DNA of 64,000 bases from Buttiauxella sp. A111 (GTDB taxonomy: Bacteria; Pseudomonadota; Gammaproteobacteria; Enterobacterales; Enterobacteriaceae), in assembly GCF_014189855.1 (NCBI RefSeq), contig NZ_BJFN01000005.1:62001-126000 (forward strand), in the 5' to 3' direction. A program made the translations under genes and the position numbers. Below the pieces are notes generated by a model. It worked only from the letters and a program-made list of their open reading frames with translations. It was not told the DNA's origin and did no database searches. Position 1 is the stretch's first letter, and the number at the start of each line of letters is the position of its first letter. Of this stretch, positions 1 through 9,511 are shown piece by piece.

Positions 1-455
1 GGGTTCACGCCGATAAAGACACCGTGCAGGATTTCCGCACGGTAATGACGGGCGAACTGCACCATCTTCTGCTTAATCACTCCTTAATTGGCACAGGCCT
101 GCCTGAGCAACAAACCAGCCAGGAAGCCTTCCTCGCCGGGCTGCATCGCGGGATAAGTGATAGCGATTTATTGCCACGCCTTTTCGAAATACGCGCCGCC
201 CATGTGTTGGGTGAACTGCCGCGTAGTGAGGTGAGCGAATTTCTTTCCGGGTTGTTGATTGGTAACGAAGTGGCTGCGATGACTCGCCAGTACACGCCGG
301 ACGCTCAACAACCTATCACCATTGTTGCTAACCCCACACTGAGCCAGCGTTATGTCAGCGCTCTCGGTTTACTGGGCTACCAGGCGCAAGTGCTGGATGG
401 CGACAATGCATTCCAGGCAGGAATAAGGAGTATTGCAAATGCAGTGGCAAACTGA
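1..455 (+). CDS. dgoK: 2-dehydro-3-deoxygalactonokinase, 3' part (5' end outside window)
   Basis: This is the C-terminal half of the kinase that phosphorylates 2-keto-3-deoxygalactonate to its 6-phosphate in the De Ley-Doudoroff pathway. The reading frame is already open at base 3 and ends with TGA at 453-455, so about 150 residues are visible of a family near 290. The segment GELHHLLLNHSLIGTG and the position directly before dgoA support the call. The stop lies 17 bases inside dgoA, so the two are translationally coupled. The nucleotide-binding N-terminus cannot be checked here. Confidence 0.85.
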   Translation, partial: VHADKDTVQDFRTVMTGELHHLLLNHSLIGTGLPEQQTSQEAFLAGLHRGISDSDLLPRLFEIRAAHVLGELPRSEVSEFLSGLLIGNEVAAMTRQYTPDAQQPITIVANPTLSQRYVSALGLLGYQAQVLDGDNAFQAGIRSIANAVAN

Positions 456-1059
456 TCTTCCCCTTATCGCTATCTTGCGCGGTATCACTCCCATTGAAGC
501 GCATGCGCATGTTGCAGCGTTGCTGGATGCAGGGTTCGACGCGATTGAGATCCCGATGAATTCGCCAGACTGGCAAGTAAGCATTACGGCAATGGTGGCA
601 GAGTTTGGCCATCGCGCGTTGATTGGTGCGGGCACCGTTTTGAAACCCGATCAGGTCAATGAACTGGCTGCCATGGGCGGCAAGCTGGTGGTGACCCCAA
701 ATACACAACCGGAAGTTATTCGCCGCGCGGTTAGCCACGGAATGACGGTTTGTGCCGGTTGTGCCACCGCTTCCGAAGCGTTTAATGCACTCGACGCGGG
801 CGCGCAGGCACTGAAGATTTTCCCTTCTTCATCCTTCGGACCTGATTACATCAAAGCGCTAAAAGCAGTATTGCCGCCTGAAGTGCCTGTTTTTGCGGTG
901 GGTGGGGTGACGCCGGAAAATATCGCGCAATGGTTAAAAGCAGGCTGTACTGGGGCGGGACTTGGCAGTGATTTATACCGTGCGGGGCAATCCGTTGAAC
1001 AAACTGCACAGAAAGCAAAAGCATTCGTTAACGCGTACAAAGAGGCTTTGCAGGCATGA
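439..1059 (+). CDS. dgoA: 2-dehydro-3-deoxy-6-phosphogalactonate aldolase
   Basis: Class I aldolase that cleaves 2-keto-3-deoxy-6-phosphogalactonate to pyruvate and glyceraldehyde 3-phosphate in the cytoplasm. The protein is 206 residues, close to the E. coli enzyme (205). The Schiff-base lysine is K126 in QALKIFPSS, and the phosphate-binding loops GAGTVL and [10 protein letters not shown] are present. I chose ATG 439 ([10 protein letters not shown]) over an in-frame TTG six bases upstream because AAGGAG lies at an ideal distance before it. It overlaps the end of dgoK and the start of dgoD (ATGA at 1056-1059), which shows a tightly coupled operon. Confidence 0.96.
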   Translation: MQWQTDLPLIAILRGITPIEAHAHVAALLDAGFDAIEIPMNSPDWQVSITAMVAEFGHRALIGAGTVLKPDQVNELAAMGGKLVVTPNTQPEVIRRAVSHGMTVCAGCATASEAFNALDAGAQALKIFPSSSFGPDYIKALKAVLPPEVPVFAVGGVTPENIAQWLKAGCTGAGLGSDLYRAGQSVEQTAQKAKAFVNAYKEALQA

Positions 1060-2204
1060 AAATTACTAAATTAACCACTTACCGCCTACCTCCGCGCTGG
1101 ATGTTCCTGAAAATTGAAACTGATGAAGGCGTCGTCGGCTGGGGCGAGCCGGTAATTGAAGGGCGGGCAAAAAGCGTTGAAGCCGCTGTTCATGAATTAA
1201 GTGAATTTCTGATTGGCCAGGACCCTGCTCGCATTAATGATTTATGGCAAGTGATGTACCGGGGCGGTTTTTATCGCGGTGGCCCGATATTAATGAGTGC
1301 CATTGCCGGTATCGACCAGGCATTATGGGATATTAAAGGTAAAGTCTTAAATGCCCCTGTCTGGCAATTAATGGGCGGACTGGTACGCGATAAAATTAAA
1401 GCATATAGCTGGGTGGGCGGAGATCGTCCATCAGACGTCATCGAAGGTATTACTGCATTACGAAAAATTGGTTTCGATACGTTTAAATTAAACGGCTGCG
1501 AAGAAATGGGGATTATTGATAACTCCCGTAAAATTGATGCGGCGGTTAATACCGTAGCGCAAATTCGTGAAGCCTTTGGTAATGAAATTGAATTTGGTCT
1601 GGATTTCCATGGACGCGTCAGCGCGCCAATGGCGAAAGTATTAATTAAAGAACTGGAACCTTATCGCCCATTGTTTATTGAAGAACCGGTTCTGGCTGAA
1701 CAAGCGGAATATTACCCGCGTCTGGCCGCACAAACGCATATTCCAATCGCTGCAGGTGAGCGCATGTTCTCGCGCTTTGAGTTTAAACGCGTGCTGGAAG
1801 CGGGCGGTTTAGCGATTCTGCAACCGGATCTTTCACATGCTGGTGGCATCACTGAATGCTTCAAAATCGCGGGTATGGCTGAAGCCTATGATGTTTCACT
1901 GGCACCACATTGCCCGTTGGGGCCTATCGCGCTTGCCGCGTGCCTGCATATCGACTTTGTTTCCCGCAATGCGGTACTTCAGGAACAAAGTATGGGGATT
2001 CATTACAACAAAGGCGCTGAATTACTCGATTTCGTTAAAAATAAAGAAGACTTCAAAATGGATGGCGGCCACTTTATGCCATTAATGAAACCGGGTCTTG
2101 GCGTTGAAATTAACGAAGAAATGGTTATTGAACGCAGTAAAAATGTGACCGACTGGCGTAATCCGTTATGGCGGTATCCAGATGGTGCCGTCGCTGAATG
2201 GTAA
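1056..2204 (+). CDS. dgoD: D-galactonate dehydratase
   Basis: Enolase-superfamily enzyme (mandelate racemase subgroup) that dehydrates D-galactonate to 2-keto-3-deoxygalactonate, the first catabolic step. At 382 residues it has exactly the E. coli length. The capping domain fills the first ~120 residues. The barrel carries the metal ligands in LDFHGR and in the following EEP and AGER motifs, and the catalytic His in APHCPLGP. The ATG overlaps the dgoA stop by four bases. An ERIC element follows, separating it from the transporter gene dgoT. Confidence 0.97.
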   Translation: MKITKLTTYRLPPRWMFLKIETDEGVVGWGEPVIEGRAKSVEAAVHELSEFLIGQDPARINDLWQVMYRGGFYRGGPILMSAIAGIDQALWDIKGKVLNAPVWQLMGGLVRDKIKAYSWVGGDRPSDVIEGITALRKIGFDTFKLNGCEEMGIIDNSRKIDAAVNTVAQIREAFGNEIEFGLDFHGRVSAPMAKVLIKELEPYRPLFIEEPVLAEQAEYYPRLAAQTHIPIAAGERMFSRFEFKRVLEAGGLAILQPDLSHAGGITECFKIAGMAEAYDVSLAPHCPLGPIALAACLHIDFVSRNAVLQEQSMGIHYNKGAELLDFVKNKEDFKMDGGHFMPLMKPGLGVEINEEMVIERSKNVTDWRNPLWRYPDGAVAEW

Positions 2205-2206
2205 AT

Positions 2207-2333
2207 ATCCCCGTCATACTTCAAGTTGCAGATGCGTTGGCTACGTTCGTTCACCCCAGTCACTTACTTTAGTAAGCTCCCGGGGATTCACTTACTTGCC
2301 GCCTTTCTGCAACTCGAATTATTTAGGGTATAT
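2207..2333. repeat. ERIC element between dgoD and dgoT
   Basis: A palindromic intergenic repeat of about 127 bp, the full ERIC length. Its outer arms pair (ATACTTCAAGTTGCAG against CTGCAACTCGAATTATTT). The core contains near matches to both classical ERIC primer sites (CACCCCAGTCACTTACTT and GTAAGCTCCCGGGGATTCAC). It lies in the transcribed spacer of the dgo operon, so it would form a long RNA hairpin between dgoD and dgoT. Confidence 0.9.
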
Positions 2334-2398
2334 AAATATCTGAATAATTAAATAATTCATTATAAAAACCCTCTGTACTATTTTTGGAGACAGATGTT

Positions 2399-3691
2399 AT
2401 GGATATTTCTGTAACCGCTACAAAACCTACGCGTCGCCGTTATGTGACGTTAATTATGATCTTCATTACAGTCGTTATTTGTTATGTCGATCGCGCGAAT
2501 CTGGCGGTGGCATCGGCTCATATTCAGGAAGAGTTTGGGATTGCTAAAACTGAAATGGGTTATATATTTTCGGCCTTTGCCTGGTTATATACATTATGCC
2601 AGATCCCCGGCGGTTGGTTCCTTGACCGCATGGGTTCGCGCATGACCTATTTTATTGCTATTTTCGGCTGGTCGGTTGCCACCCTATTCCAGGGGTTTGC
2701 TACCGGGCTTATGTCGTTAATTGGGCTGCGCGCGATCACCGGTATTTTTGAAGCGCCTGCGTTCCCAACCAACAACCGTATGGTGACCAGCTGGTTCCCG
2801 GAACAAGAACGTGCCTCCGCAGTCGGCTTTTATACCTCCGGTCAGTTTGTTGGCCTGGCTTTCCTGACGCCGCTGCTGATCTGGATTCAGGAAATGCTGA
2901 GCTGGCATTGGGTGTTCATCATTACTGGCGCCGTTGGTATTGTTTGGTCATTGATTTGGTTCAAGGTTTACCAGCCACCCCGCACCAGCAAAGGGATTAA
3001 CCAGGCTGAGCTTGAGCACATTCGTGACGGTGGCGGTCTGGTTGATGGCGACGCACCGGTTGAGAAGAAAGCCCGCACTCCGCTGACGGCGGCAGACTGG
3101 AAACTGGTGTTTAACCGTAAATTAGTCGGCGTTTATTTAGGGCAGTTTGCCGTGGCGTCGACGCTTTGGTTCTTCCTGACCTGGTTCCCGAACTACCTGA
3201 CTCAGGAAAAAGGCATTACGGCGCTGAAAGCCGGTTTTATGACCACGGTTCCTTTCCTCGCGGCCTTTGTCGGTGTGCTGCTCTCGGGTTGGGTAGCGGA
3301 TCGCCTGGTACGCAAAGGTTATTCGTTGGGAATGGCGCGTAAAACGCCAATCATCTGTGGTCTGTTGCTTTCTACCTGCATCATGGGCGCAAACTACACC
3401 AACGATCCTGTCTGGATTATGACGCTGATGGCTATCGCCTTCTTTGGTAATGGTTTTGCTTCGATTACCTGGTCGCTGGTTTCCTCTCTCGCACCAATGC
3501 GTTTAATTGGCCTGACGGGGGGCGTGTTTAACTTTGCGGGCGGTCTGGGCGGGATTACGGTTCCGCTGGTGATTGGTTACCTGGCACAAGGTTACGGTTT
3601 TGCACCGGCGCTGGTGTACATTGCCGCTGTCGCCTTGCTTGGCGCACTTTCCTATATTCTGCTGGTTGGTAAAGTAGAAAGGGTGGGATAA
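2399..3691 (+). CDS. dgoT: D-galactonate:H+ symporter (MFS)
   Basis: Inner-membrane major facilitator of the anion:cation symporter family that imports D-galactonate with protons. It is 430 residues, identical in length to E. coli DgoT, with about 12 membrane segments. Signature stretches are [11 protein letters not shown] in TM1 and [11 protein letters not shown] in the loop after TM2. The open frame extends 15 bases further to a TTG, but GGAGA overlaps that codon and is the ribosome-binding site, so ATG 2399 ([10 protein letters not shown]) is the start. It is the last dgo gene; a strong hairpin follows immediately. Confidence 0.97.
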   Translation: MDISVTATKPTRRRYVTLIMIFITVVICYVDRANLAVASAHIQEEFGIAKTEMGYIFSAFAWLYTLCQIPGGWFLDRMGSRMTYFIAIFGWSVATLFQGFATGLMSLIGLRAITGIFEAPAFPTNNRMVTSWFPEQERASAVGFYTSGQFVGLAFLTPLLIWIQEMLSWHWVFIITGAVGIVWSLIWFKVYQPPRTSKGINQAELEHIRDGGGLVDGDAPVEKKARTPLTAADWKLVFNRKLVGVYLGQFAVASTLWFFLTWFPNYLTQEKGITALKAGFMTTVPFLAAFVGVLLSGWVADRLVRKGYSLGMARKTPIICGLLLSTCIMGANYTNDPVWIMTLMAIAFFGNGFASITWSLVSSLAPMRLIGLTGGVFNFAGGLGGITVPLVIGYLAQGYGFAPALVYIAAVALLGALSYILLVGKVERVG

Positions 3692-3705
3692 AAATCAGCA
3701 ATGAT

Positions 3706-3736
3706 TTACCCTGAGGCGTCCATCGCTTCAGGGTAA
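3706..3736 (+). promoter_or_regulatory. Stem-loop between dgoT and yidR covering the yidR SD
   Basis: Thirteen paired bases (TTACCCTGAGGCG with CGCTTCAGGGTAA, one G-U pair) close a five-base loop. There is no T run after it, so it is not a typical intrinsic terminator. The 3' arm holds AGGG, the only SD-like sequence before the yidR ATG at 3741. The hairpin could protect the dgoT mRNA end and restrict yidR translation; both roles are inference. Confidence 0.6.
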
Positions 3737-3740
3737 AACC

Positions 3741-5009
3741 ATGACCAAACAACTCACCTTTGCACCTCGCCACCATCAACTCACGAATACCAACACCTGG
3801 ACACCAGACAGCCAATGGTTGGTGTTTGATGTGCGCCCTTCTGGCGCGTCGTTTACCAGCGAAACCATTGAGCGCGTTAATGTTAATACGGGTGAAGTGG
3901 ATGTTGTGTACCGGGCGTCGCAAGGCGCGCATGTCGGCGTGGTCACGGTGAATCCGCAGCAACCTGAGCGTTATGTCTTTATCCATGGCCCGGAAAACCC
4001 AGATGAACACTGGCAGTATGACTTTCATCACCGCCGTGGCGTGGTGGTTGAAAACGGCACTGCAACAAATCTCGATGCGATGGACATTACGCCGCCCTTT
4101 ACGCCAGGTGCATTGCGCGGCGGTAGCCATGTTCACGTCTGGAGCCCAGACGGCACGCGTCTGAGCTTCACTTATAACGACCACGTTATGCATGAATACG
4201 ATGCGTCGAAAGATTTGCGCAATGTGGGTATCGCACTGCCATTTGGCCCGGTAACCCCAACCAAACAACATCCTCGTGAATACGATGGCAGCCATTATTG
4301 CGTTCTGGTCAGCCGCACTACGCCAAATCCACAGCCTGAAAGCGACGAGATTAACCGTGCTTATGAAGAAGGCTGGATTGGGAATCATGGTTATCGCAAA
4401 CCGGATGGCAGCCAGCAGCGCTGGGCGCTGGCGTTTATCGGTGACACGCTTTCCGCCAGCGGCAATAAAGTGCCTGAGCTGTTTGTCGTGGATTTACCTG
4501 ATAACAAAGAGGCTTACTTCGAGGCTGGCGCTGAGCCTGTCGAAGGTACGCAAACCACATTGCCCGCTCCGCCTGCGCAAGTGCATCAACGCCGGCTTAC
4601 CTATACCCATCAACATCGTTATCCAGGCTTAGCGGTTCAGCCACGGCATTGGGTACGCAGCAGCCCGGACGGCAGTTTACTGGCGTTTTTGATGCGCGAC
4701 GATTCGGGTGTGGTGCAAATGTATTTGCTTTCACCAAACGGCGGGGAGCCACGTCAGTTGACGCATGGGCAAGAGAGCATCCAGTCGGCGTTTAACTGGC
4801 ATCCGAATGGGCAAGCGCTGGGCTTTGTGCAGAATAACCAAATTGTGTTGGTTGGCGTGAACGATAGGGCAATCACACCGCTAACGCGGCCAGGGAGTGA
4901 GGTGCCTTCAGCAGATGCCGTGGTGTTTTCACCGGATGGAAAACACATTGCCTGGATGCAAGATGTCGAGGGATTCCGTCAACTGTTTATGACGGAAACA
5001 GGCCTGTAA
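3741..5009 (+). CDS. yidR: YidR family protein (DUF3748), beta-propeller-like
   Basis: A 422-residue homologue of E. coli YidR, function unknown. The sequence has spaced WSPDG / WHPNG / FSPDG blades typical of TolB/WD-like beta-propellers (near residues 14, 134, 353 and 398), and resembles oligogalacturonate lyase-type propellers. No signal peptide is visible. ATG 3741 is the only reasonable start, matching the E. coli N-terminus (TFAPR..LTNTNTWTPDSQW). The stop TAA at 5007-5009 directly abuts the stop of convergent yidQ. A role in sugar-acid metabolism is only suggested by position next to dgo. Confidence 0.9.
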   Translation: MTKQLTFAPRHHQLTNTNTWTPDSQWLVFDVRPSGASFTSETIERVNVNTGEVDVVYRASQGAHVGVVTVNPQQPERYVFIHGPENPDEHWQYDFHHRRGVVVENGTATNLDAMDITPPFTPGALRGGSHVHVWSPDGTRLSFTYNDHVMHEYDASKDLRNVGIALPFGPVTPTKQHPREYDGSHYCVLVSRTTPNPQPESDEINRAYEEGWIGNHGYRKPDGSQQRWALAFIGDTLSASGNKVPELFVVDLPDNKEAYFEAGAEPVEGTQTTLPAPPAQVHQRRLTYTHQHRYPGLAVQPRHWVRSSPDGSLLAFLMRDDSGVVQMYLLSPNGGEPRQLTHGQESIQSAFNWHPNGQALGFVQNNQIVLVGVNDRAITPLTRPGSEVPSADAVVFSPDGKHIAWMQDVEGFRQLFMTETGL

Positions 5010-5330
5010 TTACTGAACGGGCGGGAGCACAGAATTGGTGGCCAGATTCGCGTTCTCGCTCGCTTCGACTTTAGATTTCAGCGACTTGTCGGTGCGGTAC
5101 AAATCCCACGGTACCAATACGGTATCCGCAATCGCCGTAAAGGGCATATCGAGTACGACAAACGGTTTGTATCCCCAGCTTGTTCCGCTGTCAGTCAGCA
5201 TTTGGTAGCTTGCGCGGGTGCCGGGATACGTCCCATCTTGCCCACCCGTATGAGTCATGACACTTGAGCATCCACTGACGGTGAGTAATCCACTACCCAG
5301 AATGATTGTTGGAAGATAACTTTTCATCAT
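5010..5330 (-). CDS. yidQ: YidQ lipoprotein (DUF1375)
   Basis: Small predicted lipoprotein of about 106 residues with a signal peptide ending in the lipobox LTVSGC, so it should be lipid-anchored in the envelope. The conserved family core HTGG..GTYPGTRASYQML and LDMPFTAIADTVLVPWDLYR is present. Start choice is uncertain: GTG 5333, ATG 5330 and ATG 5327 are consecutive codons and no clear SD precedes any of them. The gene is convergent with yidR and sits back to back with ibpA, as in E. coli. The function is unknown. Confidence 0.85.
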   Translation of the reverse strand: MMKSYLPTIILGSGLLTVSGCSSVMTHTGGQDGTYPGTRASYQMLTDSGTSWGYKPFVVLDMPFTAIADTVLVPWDLYRTDKSLKSKVEASENANLATNSVLPPVQ

Positions 5331-5513
5331 CACTATAATTTTTTCGTCGTAAAGGGCCTGTTCTGGCCTGGCTGCACTGGGTTATATCACCCATACAGAT
5401 AATAAAAAAACTGCACTTACTACTCTGTGGCGTTTATCGCAGATAATTCCTGTTTACTCCGCAATCAGTCTATGTACTGACAGCTGAACCCGCAAAAAAT
5501 TTACTTTTGTGGC

Positions 5514-5541
5514 CTTGAAAAGCGTGAAACAGGACCGATTT
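5514..5541 (+). promoter_or_regulatory. Sigma-32 heat-shock promoter of ibpAB
   Basis: CTTGAAA (5514-5520) matches the sigma-32 -35 consensus exactly. After 13 bases comes ACCGATTT (5534-5541), which resembles the CCCCATNT -10. It lies about 110 bases upstream of ibpA, leaving a leader long enough for the thermometer hairpin. The rest of the yidQ-ibpA gap (5331-5649) shows no gene. Confidence 0.8.
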
Positions 5542-5622
5542 TATTAACGTGGTCAATAAAGGGTACGCCGTAAGGGTACTCAGTTACTGAAGCCTGTCCT
5601 TGATGGAAGGCAATGTTTGATT

Positions 5623-5640
5623 CTCGCTGATAATCAGGAG
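5623..5640 (+). promoter_or_regulatory. ROSE-type RNA thermometer hairpin before ibpA
   Basis: CTC-G-CTGA pairs with TCAG-GAG around the loop TAA: seven base pairs with one bulged G. The 3' arm is the SD sequence AGGAG, which ends nine bases before the ibpA ATG, so the ribosome site is closed at low temperature. ROSE elements of ibpA are established in enterobacteria; this structure is read directly from the leader. Confidence 0.8.
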
Positions 5641-5649
5641 TATTAATTT

Positions 5650-6063
5650 ATGCGTAATTTCGATTTATCCCCGCTTTATCGTTCTGCTATTGGTTTTGAC
5701 CGTCTGTTCAACCAAATTGAAAACAACCAAAGCCAGAGTAATGGGGGCTATCCTCCATACAACGTTGAATTAGTAGACGAAAACCATTATCGCATTGCGA
5801 TTGCTGTTGCCGGATTCGCAGAAAGCGAGCTGGAAATTACCGCTCAGGATAATTTGCTGGTGGTAAAAGGCGCACACGCAGGCGAACAACCAGAACGGAC
5901 TTATCTCCATCAGGGGATTGCCGAGCGCAACTTCGAACGAAAATTCCAGTTAGCAGAAAACATCCACATTCGTGGCGCTAACCTGGTCAACGGCCTGCTG
6001 TACATCGATCTCGAACGTGTCATTCCAGAGTCGATGAAACCGCGCCGTATCGAAATCAACTAA
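5650..6063 (+). CDS. ibpA: Small heat-shock chaperone IbpA
   Basis: Alpha-crystallin-type small heat-shock protein (137 residues, same as E. coli) that coats aggregating proteins and hands them to DnaK/ClpB. The N-terminal arm is [20 protein letters not shown]. The alpha-crystallin domain runs from about residue 35 to 125 ([15 protein letters not shown] to [12 protein letters not shown]), followed by the short tail KPRRIEIN with the conserved I-x-I motif. Transcription is from a sigma-32 promoter and translation is gated by a ROSE hairpin. ibpB follows 102 bases later in the same operon. Confidence 0.98.
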   Translation: MRNFDLSPLYRSAIGFDRLFNQIENNQSQSNGGYPPYNVELVDENHYRIAIAVAGFAESELEITAQDNLLVVKGAHAGEQPERTYLHQGIAERNFERKFQLAENIHIRGANLVNGLLYIDLERVIPESMKPRRIEIN

Positions 6064-6140
6064 TTTTGCGGGTCGCATAAGCGGCCTGAACAAATAACGT
6101 AACCCAGCCCAGGCTTGCCGATAGGGAGCCGAAGGTAAAA

Positions 6141-6158
6141 CTCGCTTCAAAGAAGGAG
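6141..6158 (+). promoter_or_regulatory. Second SD-sequestering thermometer hairpin, before ibpB
   Basis: CTC-G-CTTC pairs with GAAG-GAG around the loop AAA, again seven pairs with one bulged G at the same place as in the ibpA hairpin. The 3' arm contains the SD AAGGAG, eight bases (counting from 6158) before the ibpB ATG. The same geometry in both leaders, with different stem sequence, supports a selected structure. Confidence 0.75.
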
Positions 6159-6165
6159 AAAACAC

Positions 6166-6597
6166 ATGCGTAACTACGATTTATCACCTCTGCTGCGTCA
6201 ATGGATCGGTTTTGACAAACTGGCTAATGCCTTACAAACCAGCAGCGAAGGGCAGACATTCCCGCCTTACAACATTGAAAAAGGCGACGACAACCATTAC
6301 CGCATCACGCTTGCGCTGGCGGGGTTCCGTCAGGAAGACCTCGAGATTGAACTCGAAGGTACGCGCTTGAAAGTGAAAGGGACGCCGGTCAAACCAGAAA
6401 AAGAGCCAACCTGGTTGCACCAGGGGTTAGTGACTCAGCCGTTTGACCTGAGCTTCACGCTCGCCGAATACATGAAAGTTTCCGGGGCGAGCTTTACTAA
6501 CGGCCTGTTGCACATCGACCTGGTGCGCGAAGTGCCTGAAGCGGCTGCGCCGAAGCGCATTGCTATTAGTGCCGATCGCCCGGCGCTGGATAGTTAA
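6166..6597 (+). CDS. ibpB: Small heat-shock chaperone IbpB
   Basis: Paralogue of IbpA, 143 residues (E. coli 142), with the same layout: N-terminal arm [20 protein letters not shown], alpha-crystallin domain from about residue 32 to 125, and tail [15 protein letters not shown] carrying the I-x-I motif. IbpA and IbpB form mixed oligomers on heat-denatured protein; IbpB promotes release to the DnaK-ClpB machinery. It is co-transcribed with ibpA and has its own thermometer hairpin. A strong terminator follows at 6616-6641. Confidence 0.98.
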   Translation: MRNYDLSPLLRQWIGFDKLANALQTSSEGQTFPPYNIEKGDDNHYRITLALAGFRQEDLEIELEGTRLKVKGTPVKPEKEPTWLHQGLVTQPFDLSFTLAEYMKVSGASFTNGLLHIDLVREVPEAAAPKRIAISADRPALDS

Positions 6598-6615
6598 TTA
6601 CAGCATCCCCTCTCG

Positions 6616-6641
6616 AGGCCCCATTTATGGGGCCTTTTTTT
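6616..6641 (+). terminator. Rho-independent terminator of ibpAB
   Basis: AGGCCCCAT pairs with ATGGGGCCT around a TT loop, and the final T starts a run of seven T residues. It follows the ibpB stop by 18 bases and clearly ends the operon before yidE. Confidence 0.92.
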
Positions 6642-6721
6642 GTGTTCTGCACCCCATTAACGCCCGCATCTCTCTGCCAGAATCACTGTTAATAATAATG
6701 TTATTCACAGGGAATTCTGCG

Positions 6722-8377
6722 ATGAGTGAAATAGCGTTAACCGTCAGTATGTTGGCACTGGTCGCGGTCGTCGGCTTGTGGATTGGCAACATCAAAATTC
6801 GTGGTATCGGGTTTGGGATAGGCGGTGTGCTATTCGGCGGTATTATCGTCGGTCACTTCGTCAATAAAGCCGGAATTAACTTGAATGGCGACATGCTTCA
6901 TTTCATTCAGGAATTTGGCCTGATCCTGTTCGTTTACACCATTGGTATTCAAGTCGGGCCGGGGTTCTTCTCTTCTTTGCGCGTGTCCGGTTTGCGCCTC
7001 AATCTCTTTGCGCTCCTCATCGTGGTGCTCGGTGGGTTGGTCACTGCGCTCATCCATAAAATCTTCGATGTTCCCCTGCCCGTGGTATTAGGTGTTTTCT
7101 CGGGTGCTGTGACCAATACGCCAGCATTGGGTGCGGGCCAGCAAATCCTGACAGACCTGGGCAACCCTGCAGAATGGGTTGATAAAATGGGGATGAGCTA
7201 TGCGATGGCGTATCCGTTCGGTATTTGCGGGATCCTGATAACCATGTGGCTGACGCGCATGGTCTTTCGTATTAACGTCGATCAAGAAGCGGCGCGCTTT
7301 GATAGCAGTTCCGGGCAAAGTCATGCTCAACTCCAGACCATGAATATCTGTGTCGCCAACCCCAATCTCAACGGCTTACCCATTCAGGATGTGCCCGTCC
7401 TTAACAGCGATACCATTATTTGTTCACGCCTGAAACGCGGAGAATTACTGATGGTCCCCGCGCCGGGTACGGTGATTCAAACTGGGGATTTATTGCACCT
7501 GGTGGGGCAAGAAAAAGATCTGCATTCCGCATTATTGGTTATCGGCCAGCAAGTGGATACCTCACTTTCTACACGCGGAACCGACTTGCGTGTGGAGCGT
7601 GTGGTGGTGACCAATGAGAAAGTGCTGGGGAAAAAAATCCGCGACCTGCATTTAAAGCAGAAGTACGACGTGGTCATTTCGCGCCTGAATCGTACAGGTA
7701 TTGAGCTGGTGGCAAGCAGCAATGTCAGCCTGCAATTTGGCGATATCCTCAATTTAGTTGGTCGTCCTGAATCGATAGAAGCCGTGGCGGCAGAGGTGGG
7801 TAACGCGCAGCAAAAACTCCAGCAAGTACAAATGTTGCCGGTATTTATCGGCATTGGGCTCGGTGTTTTATTGGGCTCGATACCGCTTTTCATTCCGGGA
7901 TTCCCTGTCGCACTGCGCCTTGGGCTCGCGGGTGGGCCGCTCATTATGGCGATCATTCTTGGGCGCATAGGCAGTATTGGTACGCTGTACTGGTTTATGC
8001 CACCGAGTGCGAACCTCGCATTGCGCGAGCTGGGAATTGTCTTGTTCCTTGCGGTGGTCGGTTTGAAATCGGGTGGGGATTTTGTCAGTACTTTGCTGCA
8101 TGGCGACGGCGTCAGCTGGATTGGCTACGGCATTCTGATTACCGGCATTCCGCTGCTGGTGACGGCGATCATTGCAAGATTGCTCGCCAAAATGAATTAC
8201 CTGACGCTCTGCGGCATGCTGGCAGGCTCGATGACCGATCCCCCGGCCCTGGCTTTTGCTAACGGCTTGCATGGCACCAGTGGCGCGGCGGCATTATCTT
8301 ACGCCACGGTTTACCCGCTGGTCATGTTCCTGCGCATTATTACCCCGCAGCTTTTGGCGGTGTTGTTCTGGGTATAA
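6722..8377 (+). CDS. yidE: AspT/YidE family putative transporter
   Basis: Inner-membrane protein of 551 residues in the aspartate:alanine exchanger (AAE) family. It has about five N-terminal membrane segments, two cytoplasmic RCK-C (TrkA-C) domains between about residues 190 and 370, and a second membrane half. The GxxxG-rich segments and the repeated GAGQQI / [13 protein letters not shown] motifs of the two halves are visible. The frame is open further upstream through the ibpB end, but ATG 6722 ([14 protein letters not shown]) matches the E. coli start and is preceded by CAGGGA. The substrate is unknown. Confidence 0.93.
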   Translation: MSEIALTVSMLALVAVVGLWIGNIKIRGIGFGIGGVLFGGIIVGHFVNKAGINLNGDMLHFIQEFGLILFVYTIGIQVGPGFFSSLRVSGLRLNLFALLIVVLGGLVTALIHKIFDVPLPVVLGVFSGAVTNTPALGAGQQILTDLGNPAEWVDKMGMSYAMAYPFGICGILITMWLTRMVFRINVDQEAARFDSSSGQSHAQLQTMNICVANPNLNGLPIQDVPVLNSDTIICSRLKRGELLMVPAPGTVIQTGDLLHLVGQEKDLHSALLVIGQQVDTSLSTRGTDLRVERVVVTNEKVLGKKIRDLHLKQKYDVVISRLNRTGIELVASSNVSLQFGDILNLVGRPESIEAVAAEVGNAQQKLQQVQMLPVFIGIGLGVLLGSIPLFIPGFPVALRLGLAGGPLIMAIILGRIGSIGTLYWFMPPSANLALRELGIVLFLAVVGLKSGGDFVSTLLHGDGVSWIGYGILITGIPLLVTAIIARLLAKMNYLTLCGMLAGSMTDPPALAFANGLHGTSGAAALSYATVYPLVMFLRIITPQLLAVLFWV

Positions 8378-8620
8378 TTTTAACGTATCGCGATGGAAAT
8401 TTTTCACCTGGCGCAGCCTCTTACACAGGGACAGCGCCAGGCTGCGAATTGGCTGGCAACGGATGATAAGTAGGAATGACATAAATTATTTCTATTACAT
8501 TGAATAATAAGTATTTTTTTACAATTCCTGTTGTGCAACTCTGCATATAGTTGGACGAAATAGCGTTTGTTTTATAACAGCAGTTTTTGCTATAACCACT
8601 CCTCATCATCGTTTTCACTA

Positions 8621-8648
8621 CCGCTTATTTTCGTAAGCGGCTTTTTTG
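8621..8648 (+). terminator. Intrinsic terminator just upstream of the beta-helix gene
   Basis: CCGCTTA pairs with TAAGCGG around TTTTCG, followed by CTTTTTT. It ends about 16 bases before the ATG at 8665. It either terminates yidE read-through or acts as an attenuator for the downstream gene. The rest of the 8378-8664 gap holds one more inverted repeat (CCTGGCGC...GCGCCAGG, about 8407-8441) and no recognisable gene. Confidence 0.75.
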
Positions 8649-8664
8649 CTGCCCAGGAGTTATC

Positions 8665-9396
8665 ATGTTGACCCCCTTATATATCAAGGAGGCGACTTCT
8701 TTCGCCTTCAATAATTCCAGCCTGAAAGATGAAAAAATAATAGCCAATAATTTAATTGGTACCTCTGATATTAATAAGTGTTATTTAAATAACTGTCTGA
8801 TAGAGGCATGTGGAAAAAACTCAGTAATAAAAATAAGTGATGGGAAAATAGTAAACTCTTTATTGCAAACAGATGGTGAATTTTTACTGGTTGATAATGT
8901 TATTGAAAATTCAGAGTTACAAGCTAAAAGTAAGTTGCATATTAAGCATGGGGTGCTGAAGGATTCATTTATAAGGCTATCTTCCGGTGTTTCACTCCTG
9001 TTGAATGGTGTTGAGTCACGGTCGGTTGATATTGATTCTATGGGGGAGCATCTATCTGGATTATCTATTAATGGGTTACTTGTAGATTGTGTTTTACGTG
9101 GTCTGGTGATTTCCTCTGGTGTCGTTAAAGCGATTATCTACTCATCGGTTTTACGGAGTTGTCTGTTTGAAAATACCCATTTAGAAGATGTAATTATCAA
9201 TAAGTGCACTTTACAAAAAGTGGTCTTTGTGAATTGTAATTTGAGGCGCGTTACTTTTTCGCATTGCAACATTGTCGATAGCCCATTGGTGTTAGAAAAC
9301 TGCGATGTAATGGGTGCTCATTTCCTCAATATGTCTAAATCTAATGTTAATTTTATCAATTGCTATGGTGCTGAAAAAGTTTGTTTCAGCCTGTAG
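8665..9396 (+). CDS. Unknown protein, predicted right-handed beta-helix (degenerate pentapeptide repeats)
   Basis: I do not recognise a named family. The 243-residue product has a five-residue periodicity over its last ~90 residues (CLFENTHLEDVIINKCTLQK and LRRVTFSHCNIVD) resembling pentapeptide repeats, which fold as a quadrangular beta-helix; the first half has looser hydrophobic periodicity. There is no signal peptide. ATG 8665 has a good SD (CAGGAG). The gene is conspicuously AT-rich and uses codons such as ATA and AGT far more than its neighbours, suggesting acquisition. It sits in the yidE-yidP interval immediately before an HNH nuclease gene and probably forms a unit with it. Confidence 0.7.
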   Translation: MLTPLYIKEATSFAFNNSSLKDEKIIANNLIGTSDINKCYLNNCLIEACGKNSVIKISDGKIVNSLLQTDGEFLLVDNVIENSELQAKSKLHIKHGVLKDSFIRLSSGVSLLLNGVESRSVDIDSMGEHLSGLSINGLLVDCVLRGLVISSGVVKAIIYSSVLRSCLFENTHLEDVIINKCTLQKVVFVNCNLRRVTFSHCNIVDSPLVLENCDVMGAHFLNMSKSNVNFINCYGAEKVCFSL

Positions 9397-9511
9397 CCAG
9401 ATTCCACCCCGAGCATTAAATGCTAAAGAAATATTAAATAAGGCCGATAAGGAAAAATTACGGTTTAGTTTCTATTGTGTATTGAATTATATTATATGGA
9501 GAAAGTGTACT

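Noticed and set aside
9375-9396. Slippery A-run as a -1 frameshift site joining the beta-helix and HNH genes
   Set aside because: The HNH gene is in the +1 frame relative to the upstream gene, so a -1 slip on the A run would not reach it.
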